From Planctomycetales bacterium (GTDB lineage Bacteria; Planctomycetota; SZUA-567): a DNA stretch of 64,000 nucleotides. Below, in pieces: positions 8,876-17,877 of this stretch (position 1 is its first letter; the number at the start of each line of letters is the position of its first letter). Location of the stretch: assembly GCA_025997475.1 (NCBI GenBank), contig BNUQ01000001.1, positions 59,073 to 123,072 on the forward strand, read 5' to 3'. Below the pieces are notes generated by a model that worked only from the letters and a program-made list of their open reading frames with translations, searched no databases and was not told where the DNA came from. Both the position numbers and the translations under genes were made by a program.

Positions 8876-9061
8876 ATGGCTCGGACCTCATTAAAAGTCA
8901 AGGCGAAAAAGCCGGCGAAATTTTCCACCCGTGCTTATACCCGTTGCGAACTGTGCGGACGGGCGCGGGCGGTGTATCGTAAATTCAAACTTTGCCGTTT
9001 GTGTTTTCGCAAACTCGCCAACGAAGGCAAATTGCCGGGCGTGATGAAATCAAGTTGGTAA
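8876..9061 (+). CDS. rpsN: 30S ribosomal protein S14, zinc type
   Basis: 61-aa zinc-dependent S14 (type Z). Cys24, Cys27, Cys40 and Cys43 form two CxxC knuckles (CELC and CRLC), followed by [18 protein letters not shown]. This short form replaces the ~100-aa zinc-free S14 of enterobacteria. It lies 4 bases after rplE. Confidence 0.96.
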   Translation: MARTSLKVKAKKPAKFSTRAYTRCELCGRARAVYRKFKLCRLCFRKLANEGKLPGVMKSSW

Positions 9062-9113
9062 GTTGGCGAAAAAGGTGAAAAAGCAAGTAAATTAAAAGAA
9101 GGATGAGATAAAA

Positions 9114-9512
9114 ATGAGTATGACCAGTCCGATAGCGGATATGTTGACGCGGATACGCAACGCTTTGGCGCAACGCAAGCCGGAAGTGCAGATGCCGTCG
9201 TCGAAAGTAAAATTGAACATCGCCGAAGTGTTGCAACGCGAAGGATACATCAGCGGTTTTGAGATTGTCGAGAAACCGTATCAGAACGACTTGAAAATTG
9301 CGCTGAAATACGGTCCCGAAGGCGAATTTGTCATTCAGAAAATTAACGGTTATTCGACGCCGGGTTGCCGCCGTTACCGCAAAGTGAGTGATATTCCGTC
9401 GGTGATGAACGGTTTGGGCATCGCGATTGTCAGCACCAATCAAGGCGTGCTGTCCGACCGCGAATGCCGCGCCAAAAATGTCGGAGGCGAGGTCTTTTGC
9501 ACCGTTTATTAA
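9114..9512 (+). CDS. rpsH: 30S ribosomal protein S8
   Basis: Central-domain assembly protein. It is 132 aa with [18 protein letters not shown] at the start and the C-terminal [21 protein letters not shown], where the STxxG turn contacts 16S helix 21. It begins at the ATG at 9114 after AGAAGGATGAG; a second ATG two codons later is possible. Confidence 0.96.
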   Translation: MSMTSPIADMLTRIRNALAQRKPEVQMPSSKVKLNIAEVLQREGYISGFEIVEKPYQNDLKIALKYGPEGEFVIQKINGYSTPGCRRYRKVSDIPSVMNGLGIAIVSTNQGVLSDRECRAKNVGGEVFCTVY

Positions 9513-9573
9513 AGCGGACGAACCTCTTTAATCAATAATTGATGAATTTTAATTCGCAGAAATTGGTGGTATT

Positions 9574-10131
9574 ATGTCGCGTATAGGTCGAAAACCCGTA
9601 ACTGTCCCTGCCGGCGTGGATATTAAGTTTGCCGGCGGTTTGTTGACGGTCAAAGGTCCGAAAGGGCAATTAACCCAAACGATTAAAGCGGGAGTGTCGT
9701 TCAAAACCGAAAACGGGCAAGCGGTGGTCGAGCGTTCCGACGACACCAAAGCGTTGCGGTCGTTGCACGGTTTGTATCGGGCGTTGTTGGCGAATATGAT
9801 TGTCGGCGTTACCGCCGGTTATGAGCGGACGTTGCGAATTGTCGGTACCGGCTATCGGGTGGAATTGAAAGGCACGGCGTTGGAAGTTACCGCCGGTTAT
9901 TGCCATCCGGTAAAGTTTGCGGCACCGGCGGGAGTTACTTTTGAATTGCCCAAGTCGAACAGTCGCGAATATATGGATTTCACGGTTAAAGGTATTGACC
10001 GGCAAAAAGTTATGGAAACGGCGGCGCAGTTGCGGAAAATCCGTCCGCCGGATTTGTATCAGGGCAAAGGTATTCGTTATTTGGACGAAACGCCGCGGCG
10101 GTTGGAAGGCAAGAGTTTCGGTTCGGCGTAA
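9574..10131 (+). CDS. rplF: 50S ribosomal protein L6
   Basis: Supports the sarcin-ricin loop region and factor binding. It is 185 aa: MSRIGRKPVTVPAGV, LTVKGPKGQL, then the second repeat domain ending with KIRPPDLYQGKGIRYLDE, a strong L6 signature. It is separated from rpsH by 61 bases without a gene. Confidence 0.96.
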   Translation: MSRIGRKPVTVPAGVDIKFAGGLLTVKGPKGQLTQTIKAGVSFKTENGQAVVERSDDTKALRSLHGLYRALLANMIVGVTAGYERTLRIVGTGYRVELKGTALEVTAGYCHPVKFAAPAGVTFELPKSNSREYMDFTVKGIDRQKVMETAAQLRKIRPPDLYQGKGIRYLDETPRRLEGKSFGSA

Positions 10132-10135
10132 ATTT

Positions 10136-10172
10136 CAATTAACAATTAACAATGCACAATTAACAATTATTG
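10136..10172. repeat. 7-mer tandem arm (family i), rplF-rplR gap
   Basis: AATTAACAATTAACAATGCACAATTAACAATTATTG-type tandem units follow the L6 stop. There is no clear opposite arm. Confidence 0.6.
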
Positions 10173-10191
10173 CTATAAGCGGGGTTAAGCA

Positions 10192-10551
10192 ATGGATACT
10201 TTTATTAAAAAAAACGCGCAACTGAAACGTCGCCATTTGCGTTTGCGGAATAAAATTACCGGCACGGCGGAACGTCCGCGTTTGTATGTGTTTCGCACCG
10301 CCAAACACATTTACGCGCAAATAATTGACGATGTCGCGGGCAAGACCTTGGCGTCGGCGACGAGCAACGCCAAAGCGTTCGGGCAAAACGGCGGCAATAT
10401 CGCGGGGGCGAAAAAAGTCGGCGAATTATTGGCACAGACGGCGAAAGCCAAAAATATCGAAACGGTGGTTTTTGACCGCGGCGGGCGAAAATATCACGGA
10501 CGGGTCAAAGCGTTAGCCGATGGCGTGCGCGCGGGCGGCGTTAAATTCTAA
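10192..10551 (+). CDS. rplR: 50S ribosomal protein L18
   Basis: Binds 5S rRNA together with L5. It is 119 aa: [19 protein letters not shown], then [21 protein letters not shown] and the C-terminal [20 protein letters not shown]. It precedes S5 in the usual spc order. Confidence 0.95.
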   Translation: MDTFIKKNAQLKRRHLRLRNKITGTAERPRLYVFRTAKHIYAQIIDDVAGKTLASATSNAKAFGQNGGNIAGAKKVGELLAQTAKAKNIETVVFDRGGRKYHGRVKALADGVRAGGVKF

Positions 10552-10594
10552 AAAACTTTTCTATTGCACAGAGTTGTGATTAAGGAGTTATATC

Positions 10595-11251
10595 GTGGCG
10601 GCTGAAACTGAAAAACGTAACGAAGAAGAAATACCGGCGGTTGCCGTTTCGCAAGCGCAGGAAGCGGCGGCGGAATCCGGCGCCGAAGCGGAAGAAGAAG
10701 CGGGCGGTGGGCGTCGGCGGCGCGACCGGCGGCGCGGGCGCGGCAAAGACCGCGATAAAGACAAAGAAAAACGCGATGGCAAAGACCGCGAATACGCGGA
10801 AATTTTAATTGATATTTATCGTTGTTCGGCGACGGTCAAGGGCGGGCGGCGACTCAGTTTTGGCGCGCTGGTTACGGTCGGTAACGGCAAAGGGCGCGTT
10901 GGTTATGGTTACGCCAAAGCCAAAGAAGTTCCCGGCGCCATTCAAAAAGCGATTAAAAAAGCGCATCGCAGTTTGGTTGATTTTGAGATTAGCGAAGGCG
11001 ACACCATTCCGCACCAAATCATTGGCATTTACGGTGCTTCGCGCGTGATTTTAATTCCGGCGCGACCGGGAACCGGCGTGATTGCCGGAACTTCGGTGAA
11101 AGCGATTTTGGAAGCCGGCGGCGTGAAAAATGTGTTGACGAAATGCGTCGGCAATACCAACAGCCGCAATATGGTCAAGGCGACGATGGACGCGCTGGTG
11201 AATTTACGGAGCAAAGACACAGTGGCGAAATTGCGCCAAATTGAACTCTAA
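10595..11251 (+). CDS. rpsE: 30S ribosomal protein S5 with charged N-terminal extension
   Basis: Decoding-fidelity protein at the mRNA entry. The S5 core starts near residue 68 (YAEILIDIYRCSATVKGGRR), and shows GNGKGRVGYGYAKAKEVPGA, IGIYGASRVILIPARPGTGVIAG and NMVKATMDAL. Before it lies an extra ~65 residues: first acidic/alanine-rich, then strongly basic (RRRRDRRRGRGKDRDKDKEK), probably disordered. It is 218 aa versus ~165 in E. coli. L30, which usually follows, is absent. ATG or GTG choice: the GTG at 10595 follows AAGGAGTTATATC, a good site. Confidence 0.94.
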   Translation: MAAETEKRNEEEIPAVAVSQAQEAAAESGAEAEEEAGGGRRRRDRRRGRGKDRDKDKEKRDGKDREYAEILIDIYRCSATVKGGRRLSFGALVTVGNGKGRVGYGYAKAKEVPGAIQKAIKKAHRSLVDFEISEGDTIPHQIIGIYGASRVILIPARPGTGVIAGTSVKAILEAGGVKNVLTKCVGNTNSRNMVKATMDALVNLRSKDTVAKLRQIEL

Positions 11252-11269
11252 ACGGCTTTTAGAGCGCTT

Positions 11270-11362
11270 CAATTAAAAATTAGAAATTGCGGAGTAATTA
11301 TCAAGATGGCGCGATAGCGAATTAAAAGTCAAACTCCGCCATTTTTAATTTGTAATTGTTCT
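11270..11362. repeat. 7-mer-arm inverted repeat (family i), rpsE-rplO gap
   Basis: Arms AATTAAAAATTAGAAATT and ATTTTTAATTTGTAATTG enclose a core with GGAGTAATTATCAAGATGGCGC and AAACTCCGCC. The GGAG...CTCC pairing recurs in other copies. It sits where rpmD (L30) would be in many genomes. Confidence 0.8.
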
Positions 11363-11385
11363 AAAAAAGAATCGGGTGTAAAAAA

Positions 11386-11898
11386 ATGAATATCACAGAT
11401 GTCAATAATCGGGTAAAAGCGGCGAAAAAACGTCATCGGGTCGGGCGCGGCGCGGCGAGCGGTTCCGGCAAGACCGCCGGACGCGGGATGAAAGGCGCGG
11501 GAGCGCGGGCGGGCGAGGCGGCTTTGCGCGGCTTTATCGGTGGACAAAGTCCGTTGCGGCAACGTATCCCGAAACGCGGTTTCAATAACGCGGAATTCAA
11601 AACGGAGTATTTGCCGGTCAATCTCGAATGGTTGAACGAAAAATTTTCCGACGGTGCCACGGTCGGGATTGACGAACTCAAAGCCGCCGGTAAAGACGTG
11701 CGGCGTGGAGAGTTGGTAAAAATTTTAGGCGAAGGCGAAATTACGAAAAAAATCACGGTCAAAGCGCACGCTTTCAGCCAAGCGGCAAGTGAAAAAATCG
11801 TCAAAGCCGGTGGAAAGACCGAAATTATCGCGTTGGTCAAAGAAGTGCGTGAAGTCGTCGGTAAGAGAGCCAAAAAATCCGAGAAGTCCGAAAAATAG
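11386..11898 (+). CDS. rplO: 50S ribosomal protein L15
   Basis: Late-assembly large-subunit protein. It is 170 aa: KRHRVGRGAASGSGKTAGRG, FIGGQSPLRQRIPKRGF, then the L15e-like C-terminal half with KITVKAHAFSQAASEKI. A Lys-rich tail (KRAKKSEKSEK) extends it beyond the usual ~145. SecY follows 48 bases later, as in the spc operon. Confidence 0.95.
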   Translation: MNITDVNNRVKAAKKRHRVGRGAASGSGKTAGRGMKGAGARAGEAALRGFIGGQSPLRQRIPKRGFNNAEFKTEYLPVNLEWLNEKFSDGATVGIDELKAAGKDVRRGELVKILGEGEITKKITVKAHAFSQAASEKIVKAGGKTEIIALVKEVREVVGKRAKKSEKSEK

Positions 11899-11946
11899 AA
11901 GGAATTAGGTAATAGGGGGAAAGCCCTGTTCCCGGAAATCATAGAG

Positions 11947-13299
11947 ATGTTTGAGACCATTGCCAAAGTCGTTAGCGTAAAAGACCTGCGCGGGAAAATC
12001 ATCGCCACGGCATTGCTGTTGGTGGTTTTTCGTTTGGGTAAATTTATCCCGTTGCCGGGGATAGATTACAACGTGGTAACGAAATTTATCGACGATATGA
12101 GCGCCAGCGGCGACGCCTCGGCGTTAGTGTTTTCGATGGCGGATATGTTTTCCGGCGGGGCGATGGGGTCGATATTTTCTCTCGGCATTATGCCGTATAT
12201 CACCGCGTCGATTATCTTTCAGTTGCTCGTGGCGATTGTTCCCTCGTTGGCGCGGATTTCCCGCGAAGGCGCATCGGGACGCAAGCGTATCAATCAATAC
12301 ACGCGCGTTTCGACGGTTTTACTATGCATTGTCCAAGCCGTGATGGCTTGCAGTATATTGTTGTCGCAATCGGGCAAATACGGCGGCGTTAATTTTGTGG
12401 TTCCGGGTATAACGAGTTACGAGTTCTACTTTTTCGGCGTGATTGGTTTGACGGTCGGCACCGTGTTTTTGATGTGGCTCGGCGAACAAATCGACACTTT
12501 TGGTATCGGCAACGGTATTTCTTTGTTGATTATGGCGGGCATCATTTCGTCGATGCCGAGCGCGATTTCAACGACGATTATTTCGACGTTCGGCAAACAA
12601 GGCGGAATGACGACGTTCAAGGTCTCGTTGTTGATAGTCCTGTTTGTGCTAATGACCTTGGCGGTGGTGTTGATAACCTTAGGCACGCGGCGGGTGAGCG
12701 TGCAGGCGTCCAAAGCGATGCGCGGGCGCAAGGTTTATATGAATCAGCGTCAATTCTTGCCGTTGCGCGTTAATCAGGCGGGCGTGATTCCGATTATTTT
12801 CGCGCAAGCGATTATGGCGTTACCGGCGTTCTTTTTCGGTTTTATCGACGGCAAATTCGGCACGCAGTCCTCGATATTTTTTGCGCCGGGGGCGTTTTGG
12901 TACACGGTGTTTTATGTGTTGTTAATTGTCTTCTTCTGTTATTTTTATACGGCGATTACCTTTAATCCGAATGAAATGGCGGATAATCTGAAACAAAGCG
13001 GGATGTATTTGCCGGGGATTCGTCCGGGACAGCGGACGGCGGAACATTTAGAAAAAATAATGACGCGGATTGCGTTAGCCGGTTCGGTGTTTTTGGCTTT
13101 TATCGCGATTGTGCCGCAGTTTATCAGCCGTGCGCTCAACGTCGATTATACCATCGCGGGAATGTTAGGCGGCACGGGTTTGTTGATTGTCGTCGGCGTG
13201 GCGTTGGACGTGGTGCAACGGGTCGAAAGTTATTTGCTGATGCGCAATTACGAGGGGTTCGGCATCGGTGACGGGCGGATTCACGGGCGAAACGGCTAA
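11947..13299 (+). CDS. secY: protein translocase subunit SecY
   Basis: Channel subunit of the Sec translocon in the inner membrane. It is 450 aa with ten predicted membrane segments. It shows the plug-proximal SGGAMGSIFSLGIMPYITAS, EGASGRKRINQYTR, the cytosolic loop RRVSVQASKAMRGRK and the C-terminal GTGLLIVVGVALDVVQRVES. It partners with SecDF and YajC encoded at 43.5-47.6 kb. The C terminus, DGRIHGRNG, is typical of bacterial SecY. Confidence 0.97.
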   Translation: MFETIAKVVSVKDLRGKIIATALLLVVFRLGKFIPLPGIDYNVVTKFIDDMSASGDASALVFSMADMFSGGAMGSIFSLGIMPYITASIIFQLLVAIVPSLARISREGASGRKRINQYTRVSTVLLCIVQAVMACSILLSQSGKYGGVNFVVPGITSYEFYFFGVIGLTVGTVFLMWLGEQIDTFGIGNGISLLIMAGIISSMPSAISTTIISTFGKQGGMTTFKVSLLIVLFVLMTLAVVLITLGTRRVSVQASKAMRGRKVYMNQRQFLPLRVNQAGVIPIIFAQAIMALPAFFFGFIDGKFGTQSSIFFAPGAFWYTVFYVLLIVFFCYFYTAITFNPNEMADNLKQSGMYLPGIRPGQRTAEHLEKIMTRIALAGSVFLAFIAIVPQFISRALNVDYTIAGMLGGTGLLIVVGVALDVVQRVESYLLMRNYEGFGIGDGRIHGRNG

Positions 13300-13302
13300 A
13301 AG

Positions 13303-13422
13303 TGAATTAAGAATGCAGAATTACGAATTAAAGAATTCTATAGTTTGATTTTCAGATTCGCGAAGCGTTATTTTAGCAATTCTTCCCCGATGCTTAATTC
13401 TGCATTCTTAATTCTTAATTTG
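13303..13422. repeat. 7-mer-arm inverted repeat with CGCGAAGCG core (family i)
   Basis: The left arm is GAATTAAGAATGCAGAATTACGAATTAAAG; the centre is GATTCGCGAAGCG (13355-13367); the right arm is CTTAATTCTGCATTCTTAATTCTTAATT. The arms are near-perfect complements, including the odd TGCAG/CTGCA, so this copy should fold into a stable hairpin between secY and map. Confidence 0.85.
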
Positions 13423-13430
13423 GTTGCAAG

Positions 13431-14222
13431 ATGCGGCAAGACCATAATCGCCCCATACTAAAAACGGAAGCGGAAATCGAAAAGATGCGGGTGGCGAATA
13501 AGATAGTGGCGCGCGCGTTGCGGTTAGTCGAGGAAATGGTGCGACCGGGGATTAGCACGGCGGAAATTGACGGAGCGGTGGAAAATTTAATTCGGGGCGC
13601 CGGCGCGGTGCCGCTGTTTAAGAATTATCCGAGCGGCAATAGCGAGGTGCCGGATTTTCCGGCGAGTATTTGCGCTTCGGTCGATTATGAGGTGGTGCAC
13701 GGCATTCCGAAAAAAACGCGAATTTTGCAAGCAGGACAAATTATCAGCGTGGATGTCGGCGCGAAAATCGACGGTTATTGCGGCGATGCGGCGTGGACGT
13801 TTCCGGTAGGCGAGGTCGGTAAAAAAGCGCGAAAATTGCTGACGGTAACGGAAGAGTGTTTAAGAAGCGCGATTGCGGCGATTCGTCCGAACGGTCGTTT
13901 ATACGATATTTCCGGCGCGGTTCAGCGGTGCGCCGAAAAAAACGGTTTTTCGGTGGTGCGACAATTTGTGGGACACGGCATCGGCGCGGAAATGCACGAG
14001 CCGCCGCAAGTGCCGAACTACATTTCCCGCAAAGAAAATTACGATATGCCGCTTGGCGCGGGAATGGTGTTGGCGATTGAGCCGATGGTCAATATCGGCG
14101 GCTATGAGGTCTTGACGGCGAAAGACGGGTGGACGGTTTTTACCCGCGACCGCAGTTTATCGGCGCACTTCGAGCATACGGTCGCGATAACGGCAAACGG
14201 CGCGGAAGTGTTGAGCGTTTAA
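13431..14222 (+). CDS. map: type I methionine aminopeptidase
   Basis: Removes the initiator Met from nascent proteins. It is 263 aa with the pita-bread fold. The five metal ligands are visible: Asp in ISVDVGAKIDG, Asp in YCGDAAWTF, His in VGHGIGAEMHE, Glu in AIEPMVNIG and Glu in FEHTVAI. The conserved substrate-pocket His is in VVHGIPK. It lies between secY and infA as in many bacteria, here without adk. The ATG at 13431 lies right after a repeat hairpin. Confidence 0.96.
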   Translation: MRQDHNRPILKTEAEIEKMRVANKIVARALRLVEEMVRPGISTAEIDGAVENLIRGAGAVPLFKNYPSGNSEVPDFPASICASVDYEVVHGIPKKTRILQAGQIISVDVGAKIDGYCGDAAWTFPVGEVGKKARKLLTVTEECLRSAIAAIRPNGRLYDISGAVQRCAEKNGFSVVRQFVGHGIGAEMHEPPQVPNYISRKENYDMPLGAGMVLAIEPMVNIGGYEVLTAKDGWTVFTRDRSLSAHFEHTVAITANGAEVLSV

Positions 14223-14260
14223 CTGACTTGTTTTTGCGCAGATAAAAACGGTGGCATATT

Positions 14261-14363
14261 TAATTAAGAATTAAGAATAGTGGAGTAATTGTCAAAAAGA
14301 CGCTCCGTGAATCTGATAACAAGGCGCCAAAAATTCTTAATTCTGCTTTCTTAATTCTTAATT
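14261..14363. repeat. 7-mer-arm inverted repeat (family i), map-infA gap
   Basis: Arms TAATTAAGAATTAAGAAT and ATTCTTAATTCTGC...TTAATTCTTAATT surround TGGAGTAATTGTC and GACGCTCCGTGAATCTG. The core is closely similar to the copy at 14599-14700. Confidence 0.8.
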
Positions 14364-14376
14364 GAAAGAAGTTATT

Positions 14377-14592
14377 ATGGCAAAAGAAGAAGCGATACCG
14401 GTGGAGGGGGTGGTCAAAGAAGCCCTGCCTAATGCTAATTTCCGCGTCGAAATCAGCAACGGTCATATCGTTATGGCACACATTAGCGGCAAAATGCGCC
14501 AGCATTTTATCAAAATTTTGCCGGGCGATAAAGTTACGGTCGAATTGTCCCCTTACGATATCAATAAAGGGCGGATAACTTACCGAAGTTGA
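14377..14592 (+). CDS. infA: translation initiation factor IF-1
   Basis: OB-fold factor that binds the 30S A site. It is 71 aa: [56 protein letters not shown] and GRITYR are all IF-1 hallmarks. The ATG at 14377 follows GAAAGAAG; a TTG five codons upstream lies in repeat sequence and was rejected. Confidence 0.96.
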   Translation: MAKEEAIPVEGVVKEALPNANFRVEISNGHIVMAHISGKMRQHFIKILPGDKVTVELSPYDINKGRITYRS

Positions 14593-14598
14593 AGGAGC

Positions 14599-14700
14599 AA
14601 TTAAGAATTAAAAATTAAGAATGGTGGAGTAATTACCAAAACGACGCTCCGCGAATCTGAAAGTTAAACGCTACAATTCTTAATTCTCAATTCTTAATTT
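14599..14700. repeat. 7-mer-arm inverted repeat (family i), infA-rpmJ gap
   Basis: Arms CAATTAAGAATTAAAAATTAAG and CTTAATTCTCAATTCTTAATT enclose TGGTGGAGTAATTACC and GACGCTCCGCGAATCTG. It begins 7 bases after the IF-1 stop. Confidence 0.8.
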
Positions 14701-14718
14701 ATGATAAGGAGCGCGATT

Positions 14719-14835
14719 ATGAAAGTTAAGCCATCGGTGCGTCCGCGTTGCGACAACTGTCGCGTAATCCGGCGCAAAGGCGTGTTGCGAGTGATTTGTA
14801 GTGTAAATCCGCGTCATAAGATGCGGCAGGGATAA
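14719..14835 (+). CDS. rpmJ: 50S ribosomal protein L36
   Basis: 38-aa zinc-binding protein stabilising 23S r[23 protein letters not shown] at the start is the family signature; Cys11, Cys14, Cys27 and His33 are the zinc ligands (C+ type L36). The ribosome binding site ATAAGGAGCG is strong. The gene is followed 11 bases later by rpsM. The order IF1-L36-S13-S11 is conserved across bacteria. Confidence 0.96.
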   Translation: MKVKPSVRPRCDNCRVIRRKGVLRVICSVNPRHKMRQG

Positions 14836-14846
14836 GGAGAACTGTA

Positions 14847-15230
14847 ATGCCACGTTTATTGGGTGTTGACATTCCGAATGACAAAATCGTCGCGATTTCG
14901 TTGACTTACGTGTATGGCGTCGGGCGGCGGACGGCTTTGGATATTTGCAAAGAAGTGCGCGTGAACCCGCAGATGCGTGCGAGCAAATTGACTGAAAGCG
15001 AATTAAGCCGCATCGCGTCGTTGTTGGAAGGACATTACGTTGTCGAAGGGCAGTTACGGCGGCAAATCAATCAAAATATCGGTCGTTTGAAGAAAATCGG
15101 TTGCTATCGCGGCATCCGGCACGGGCGTAATTTGCCGGTGCGCGGACAGCGGACGCGCACCAACGCCCGCACGCGCAAGGGCAAGCGCAAGACGGTCGCC
15201 GGCAAGAAGAGCGTCAAAGCGATGCGGTAA
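14847..15230 (+). CDS. rpsM: 30S ribosomal protein S13
   Basis: Head protein contacting P-site tRNA and L5. It is 127 aa: PRLLGVDIPNDKIVAISLTY, VYGVGRRTALDIC, then the helix-two-turns-helix IGCYRGIRHGRNLPVRGQRT and a basic tail. It starts after AAGGAGAACTGT. Confidence 0.96.
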   Translation: MPRLLGVDIPNDKIVAISLTYVYGVGRRTALDICKEVRVNPQMRASKLTESELSRIASLLEGHYVVEGQLRRQINQNIGRLKKIGCYRGIRHGRNLPVRGQRTRTNARTRKGKRKTVAGKKSVKAMR

Positions 15231-15282
15231 TTAAAACGGCTTATTACGGGCGGAACCCCTCCCATAAATTTTGGAGCAAAGT

Positions 15283-15666
15283 ATGGCGAGCACTTACAAG
15301 AAGAAAAAAGTCAAAAAGAGCGTGGCGAAGGGGATTGCGCACGTTACCGCGACTTTTAACAACACGATTATTTCGATAACCGATATTTACGGCAATGTGT
15401 TGGTGTGGGCGTCGGCGGGAACTTGCGGCTTCCAGCACAGTCGGAAAAGCACGCCGTTCGCGGCGCAACGCACGGCGGAACAGGCGGCGGAAAAGGCGCA
15501 AAAAATCGGGATGCGGGAAATTGAGGTACAGGTCAAGGGACCGGGAAGCGGTCGCGAGAGTGCTATTCGCGGACTGCAAGCGGCGGGATTGACGATTAAG
15601 GCGATTGAAGACGTTACGCCGTTGCCGCACAACGGTTGCCGTCCGCCGAAGCGCCGTCGGGTGTGA
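15283..15666 (+). CDS. rpsK: 30S ribosomal protein S11
   Basis: Platform protein near the E site. It is 127 aa with a Lys-rich start, [32 protein letters not shown] and the C-terminal [12 protein letters not shown]. The ATG at 15283 follows TTTTGGAGCAAAG; the TTG four codons earlier overlaps that site and was rejected. S4 (rpsD), normally next, is absent. Confidence 0.96.
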   Translation: MASTYKKKKVKKSVAKGIAHVTATFNNTIISITDIYGNVLVWASAGTCGFQHSRKSTPFAAQRTAEQAAEKAQKIGMREIEVQVKGPGSGRESAIRGLQAAGLTIKAIEDVTPLPHNGCRPPKRRRV

Positions 15667-15733
15667 TGAGCGAGTTTTGCTGGCTACCGGTTGGCGTCAA
15701 ACTTCCGTCTCTAACCATAAATGGAGTAAACCA

Positions 15734-16747
15734 ATGCCGATACGTTGGAATGGATTTGAATTGCCTTCGCAGGCGGATGTCGATAAATCGAGTTTAACTC
15801 GTGAATACGGCAAATTTGTCTTTGAACCGTTTGAGCGCGGTTTTGGTGTAACGATTGGCAATTCGTTGCGGCGGGTTTTATTGAGTTCGTTGGAAGGCGT
15901 GGCGCCGGTTTCGCTCCGTTTGCAGGGCGCGTTGCACGAATTTTCGTCGATACCGGGCATTTACGAAGATGTCATCAATATCGCGCTGAACGTCAAAACC
16001 ATTCGCGCGACGTTTGACGGTCCCGGACCGGAAACCTTACGTTTGCACAAAAAAGGCAAGGGCAAAGTTTTAGCCGGTGATTTGACCGGTTGCGCGACGC
16101 TGAAAGTGGCGAATCCGACCTTTCAGATTTGTGAAATTATCGACGACAAAGTAACTTTTGACGCGGAAATTGTTTTCCGCAAAGGTCGGCGTTTTGTGCG
16201 CGCCGAGGATTTCACTTTCGATTTGCCGAAAGAAGTCGGTTTAATTCCGTTGGACGCTTCGTTCTCGCCGATTGAGCGGGTGCGCTATCGGGTTGAAGAG
16301 ACCCGCGTCGGTAAGATGACGAACTATGACAAATTGGTCTTGGAAATTTGGACCGACGGCACGCTGACGCCGGAAGATGCGCTGATGGAAGCGGGCGTGA
16401 TTTTGCGCAAACACTTAAATCCGTTCGTTAAAATGCCGGAATTGGGCGGCGAGTTTAAGCGCGAAAATCCCGAATCGGATGAGGGAAGCGTGGTGGTGAA
16501 TTCCGAATTGCCGACGGAATTGACGAAAGGCGATGCGTTAGACCAGTCGGTGTCGGTGTTGGAGCCGAGCGTGCGCGCGGCAAACTGTTTGGCGGCGGAA
16601 GGCATCAAAACCTTGCGCGATTTGGTCAAACACAACGAGCAAGATATGCTGAACGTCAAAAATTTCGGCAAAACCAGTATGAAAGAAATTAAATTGAAAT
16701 TGGCGGAAATGGGCTTGGCGTTTGGAATGGATTTGAAAAACGATTAA
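15734..16747 (+). CDS. rpoA: DNA-directed RNA polymerase subunit alpha
   Basis: Scaffold of RNA polymerase. It is 337 aa. The N-terminal dimerisation domain has FEPFERGFGVTIGNSLRRVL and ALHEFSSIPGIYEDV; the C-terminal domain has ANCLAAEGIKTLRDLVKHNE, then KNFGKTSMKEIKLKLAEMGL, the helix-hairpin-helix that binds UP elements and activators. The ATG at 15734 follows ATGGAGTAAACC; the longer upstream frame overlaps rpsK and is not credible. Confidence 0.97.
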   Translation: MPIRWNGFELPSQADVDKSSLTREYGKFVFEPFERGFGVTIGNSLRRVLLSSLEGVAPVSLRLQGALHEFSSIPGIYEDVINIALNVKTIRATFDGPGPETLRLHKKGKGKVLAGDLTGCATLKVANPTFQICEIIDDKVTFDAEIVFRKGRRFVRAEDFTFDLPKEVGLIPLDASFSPIERVRYRVEETRVGKMTNYDKLVLEIWTDGTLTPEDALMEAGVILRKHLNPFVKMPELGGEFKRENPESDEGSVVVNSELPTELTKGDALDQSVSVLEPSVRAANCLAAEGIKTLRDLVKHNEQDMLNVKNFGKTSMKEIKLKLAEMGLAFGMDLKND

Positions 16748-16857
16748 AAATTACAAATTACAAATTAAAAGCGATGGATTGAACTTAAAAATTGCGCGAA
16801 GTGATTTTGACAATTAAACTCCATAATTTTTAATTTTTAATTTTTAATTTTTAATTG
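16744..16857. repeat. 7-mer-arm inverted repeat with GCGCGAAG core (family i)
   Basis: The left arm is AATTACAAATTACAAATTAAAA; the right arm is tandem TTTTTAATT units. The core reads AAATTGCGCGAAGTGATTTTGAC. The first bases overlap the rpoA stop codon. Confidence 0.8.
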
Positions 16858-16879
16858 CTCTTTTTATCGGGAAGCAAAA

Positions 16880-17272
16880 ATGAGACACTTAAAACGCGGA
16901 CGACACTTAAACCGGACTTCGGCGCATCGCGGGGCGTTGGTGCGAAATTTGGTGAGCGGGCTGTTTGAGCACGGCAAAATTATCACGACTTCGGCGAAGG
17001 CGAAAGAAGCGAAACCTTTTGCCGAGAAGATGATTACGTTGGCGAAAACAGGCACGTTGGCGGCGCGGCGGCGAGCGATTGCGTTGCTCCATTCGCGGCA
17101 GGTGGTGGCGGGATTGTTTGAGGACATCGGACCGCGTTACGCCGAGCGCGCCGGCGGCTACTGCCGGATTTTGCATTTGCCGACGCATCGTATCGGCGAC
17201 GGCGGCGACCAAGTGTTGTTCGAGTTGGTCGAAGGGCGCGTCAAAGAAAAAACGGCGAAAGCGGAAGCGTAA
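16880..17272 (+). CDS. rplQ: 50S ribosomal protein L17
   Basis: Tunnel-exit region protein. It is 130 aa: MRHLKRGRHLNRTSAHRGAL, LFEHGKIITTSAKAKEAKPF, then the C-terminal ERAGGYCRILHLPTHRIGDG. It ends with a short charged tail. It is followed by fliW after a ~130-base gap. Confidence 0.96.
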   Translation: MRHLKRGRHLNRTSAHRGALVRNLVSGLFEHGKIITTSAKAKEAKPFAEKMITLAKTGTLAARRRAIALLHSRQVVAGLFEDIGPRYAERAGGYCRILHLPTHRIGDGGDQVLFELVEGRVKEKTAKAEA

Positions 17273-17403
17273 AGTTCGGCGACGTGCCGCGAAATAAGTT
17301 ATGGTTCGAGCGCGTTGTCCGTTACGGCGGAAAACGCGCTTTGTTTGTTAAAGCGCAGTTAAGCGAATTTGTTGAAGGCGCAGTTAAGCGCAAAGGAGTG
17401 GCG

Positions 17404-17877
17404 ATGAACATTTTGACCAGTCGTTTCGGCGAGATAGAAGTGCCCGACGAATCGCTGATTGAATTTCCGCGCGGCATCATCGGCTTCCGCGACGCGCGGC
17501 GGTTTGTGATTTTTGATTGCGGCGAGCAGGGTATTTTCAAGTGGCTCCAATCGGCGGACATTCCCGATTTGGCGTTTGTGATTTGCGAAGCGCATCTGCT
17601 CGTGCCGGAATATAAAATAACGTTGCGCCCGGAAGAGAGTGAAATTCTCAAACTGACGAATTCCGAAGACGCGGCGGTGTGTTTAATTTTGGTGATTCCC
17701 GAAAATCCGCAGGAGGCGACGGCGAATTTATTGGGACCGATTGTGATGAATTCGGCGTCGCGGTTAGGGATGCAGTTGGTCTTGATTAACGCCGATTATT
17801 CGACCCGTTACAAGATTTTCGCCGGACGGACGTTCGCCGGCGCGGCGGACAAGGAGGGCGACAATGTTAGTGCTTAG
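17404..17877 (+). CDS. fliW: flagellar assembly factor FliW
   Basis: In other bacteria FliW binds flagellin and antagonises the RNA-binding regulator CsrA, linking flagellin supply to translation. It is 157 aa: [35 protein letters not shown] and the [17 protein letters not shown] motif fit the family. The ATG at 17404 follows AAAGGAGTGGCG; a longer frame upstream was rejected. It overlaps csrA by 14 bases, the classic fliW-csrA pairing, although no flagellar structural genes are in this window. Confidence 0.93.
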   Translation: MNILTSRFGEIEVPDESLIEFPRGIIGFRDARRFVIFDCGEQGIFKWLQSADIPDLAFVICEAHLLVPEYKITLRPEESEILKLTNSEDAAVCLILVIPENPQEATANLLGPIVMNSASRLGMQLVLINADYSTRYKIFAGRTFAGAADKEGDNVSA

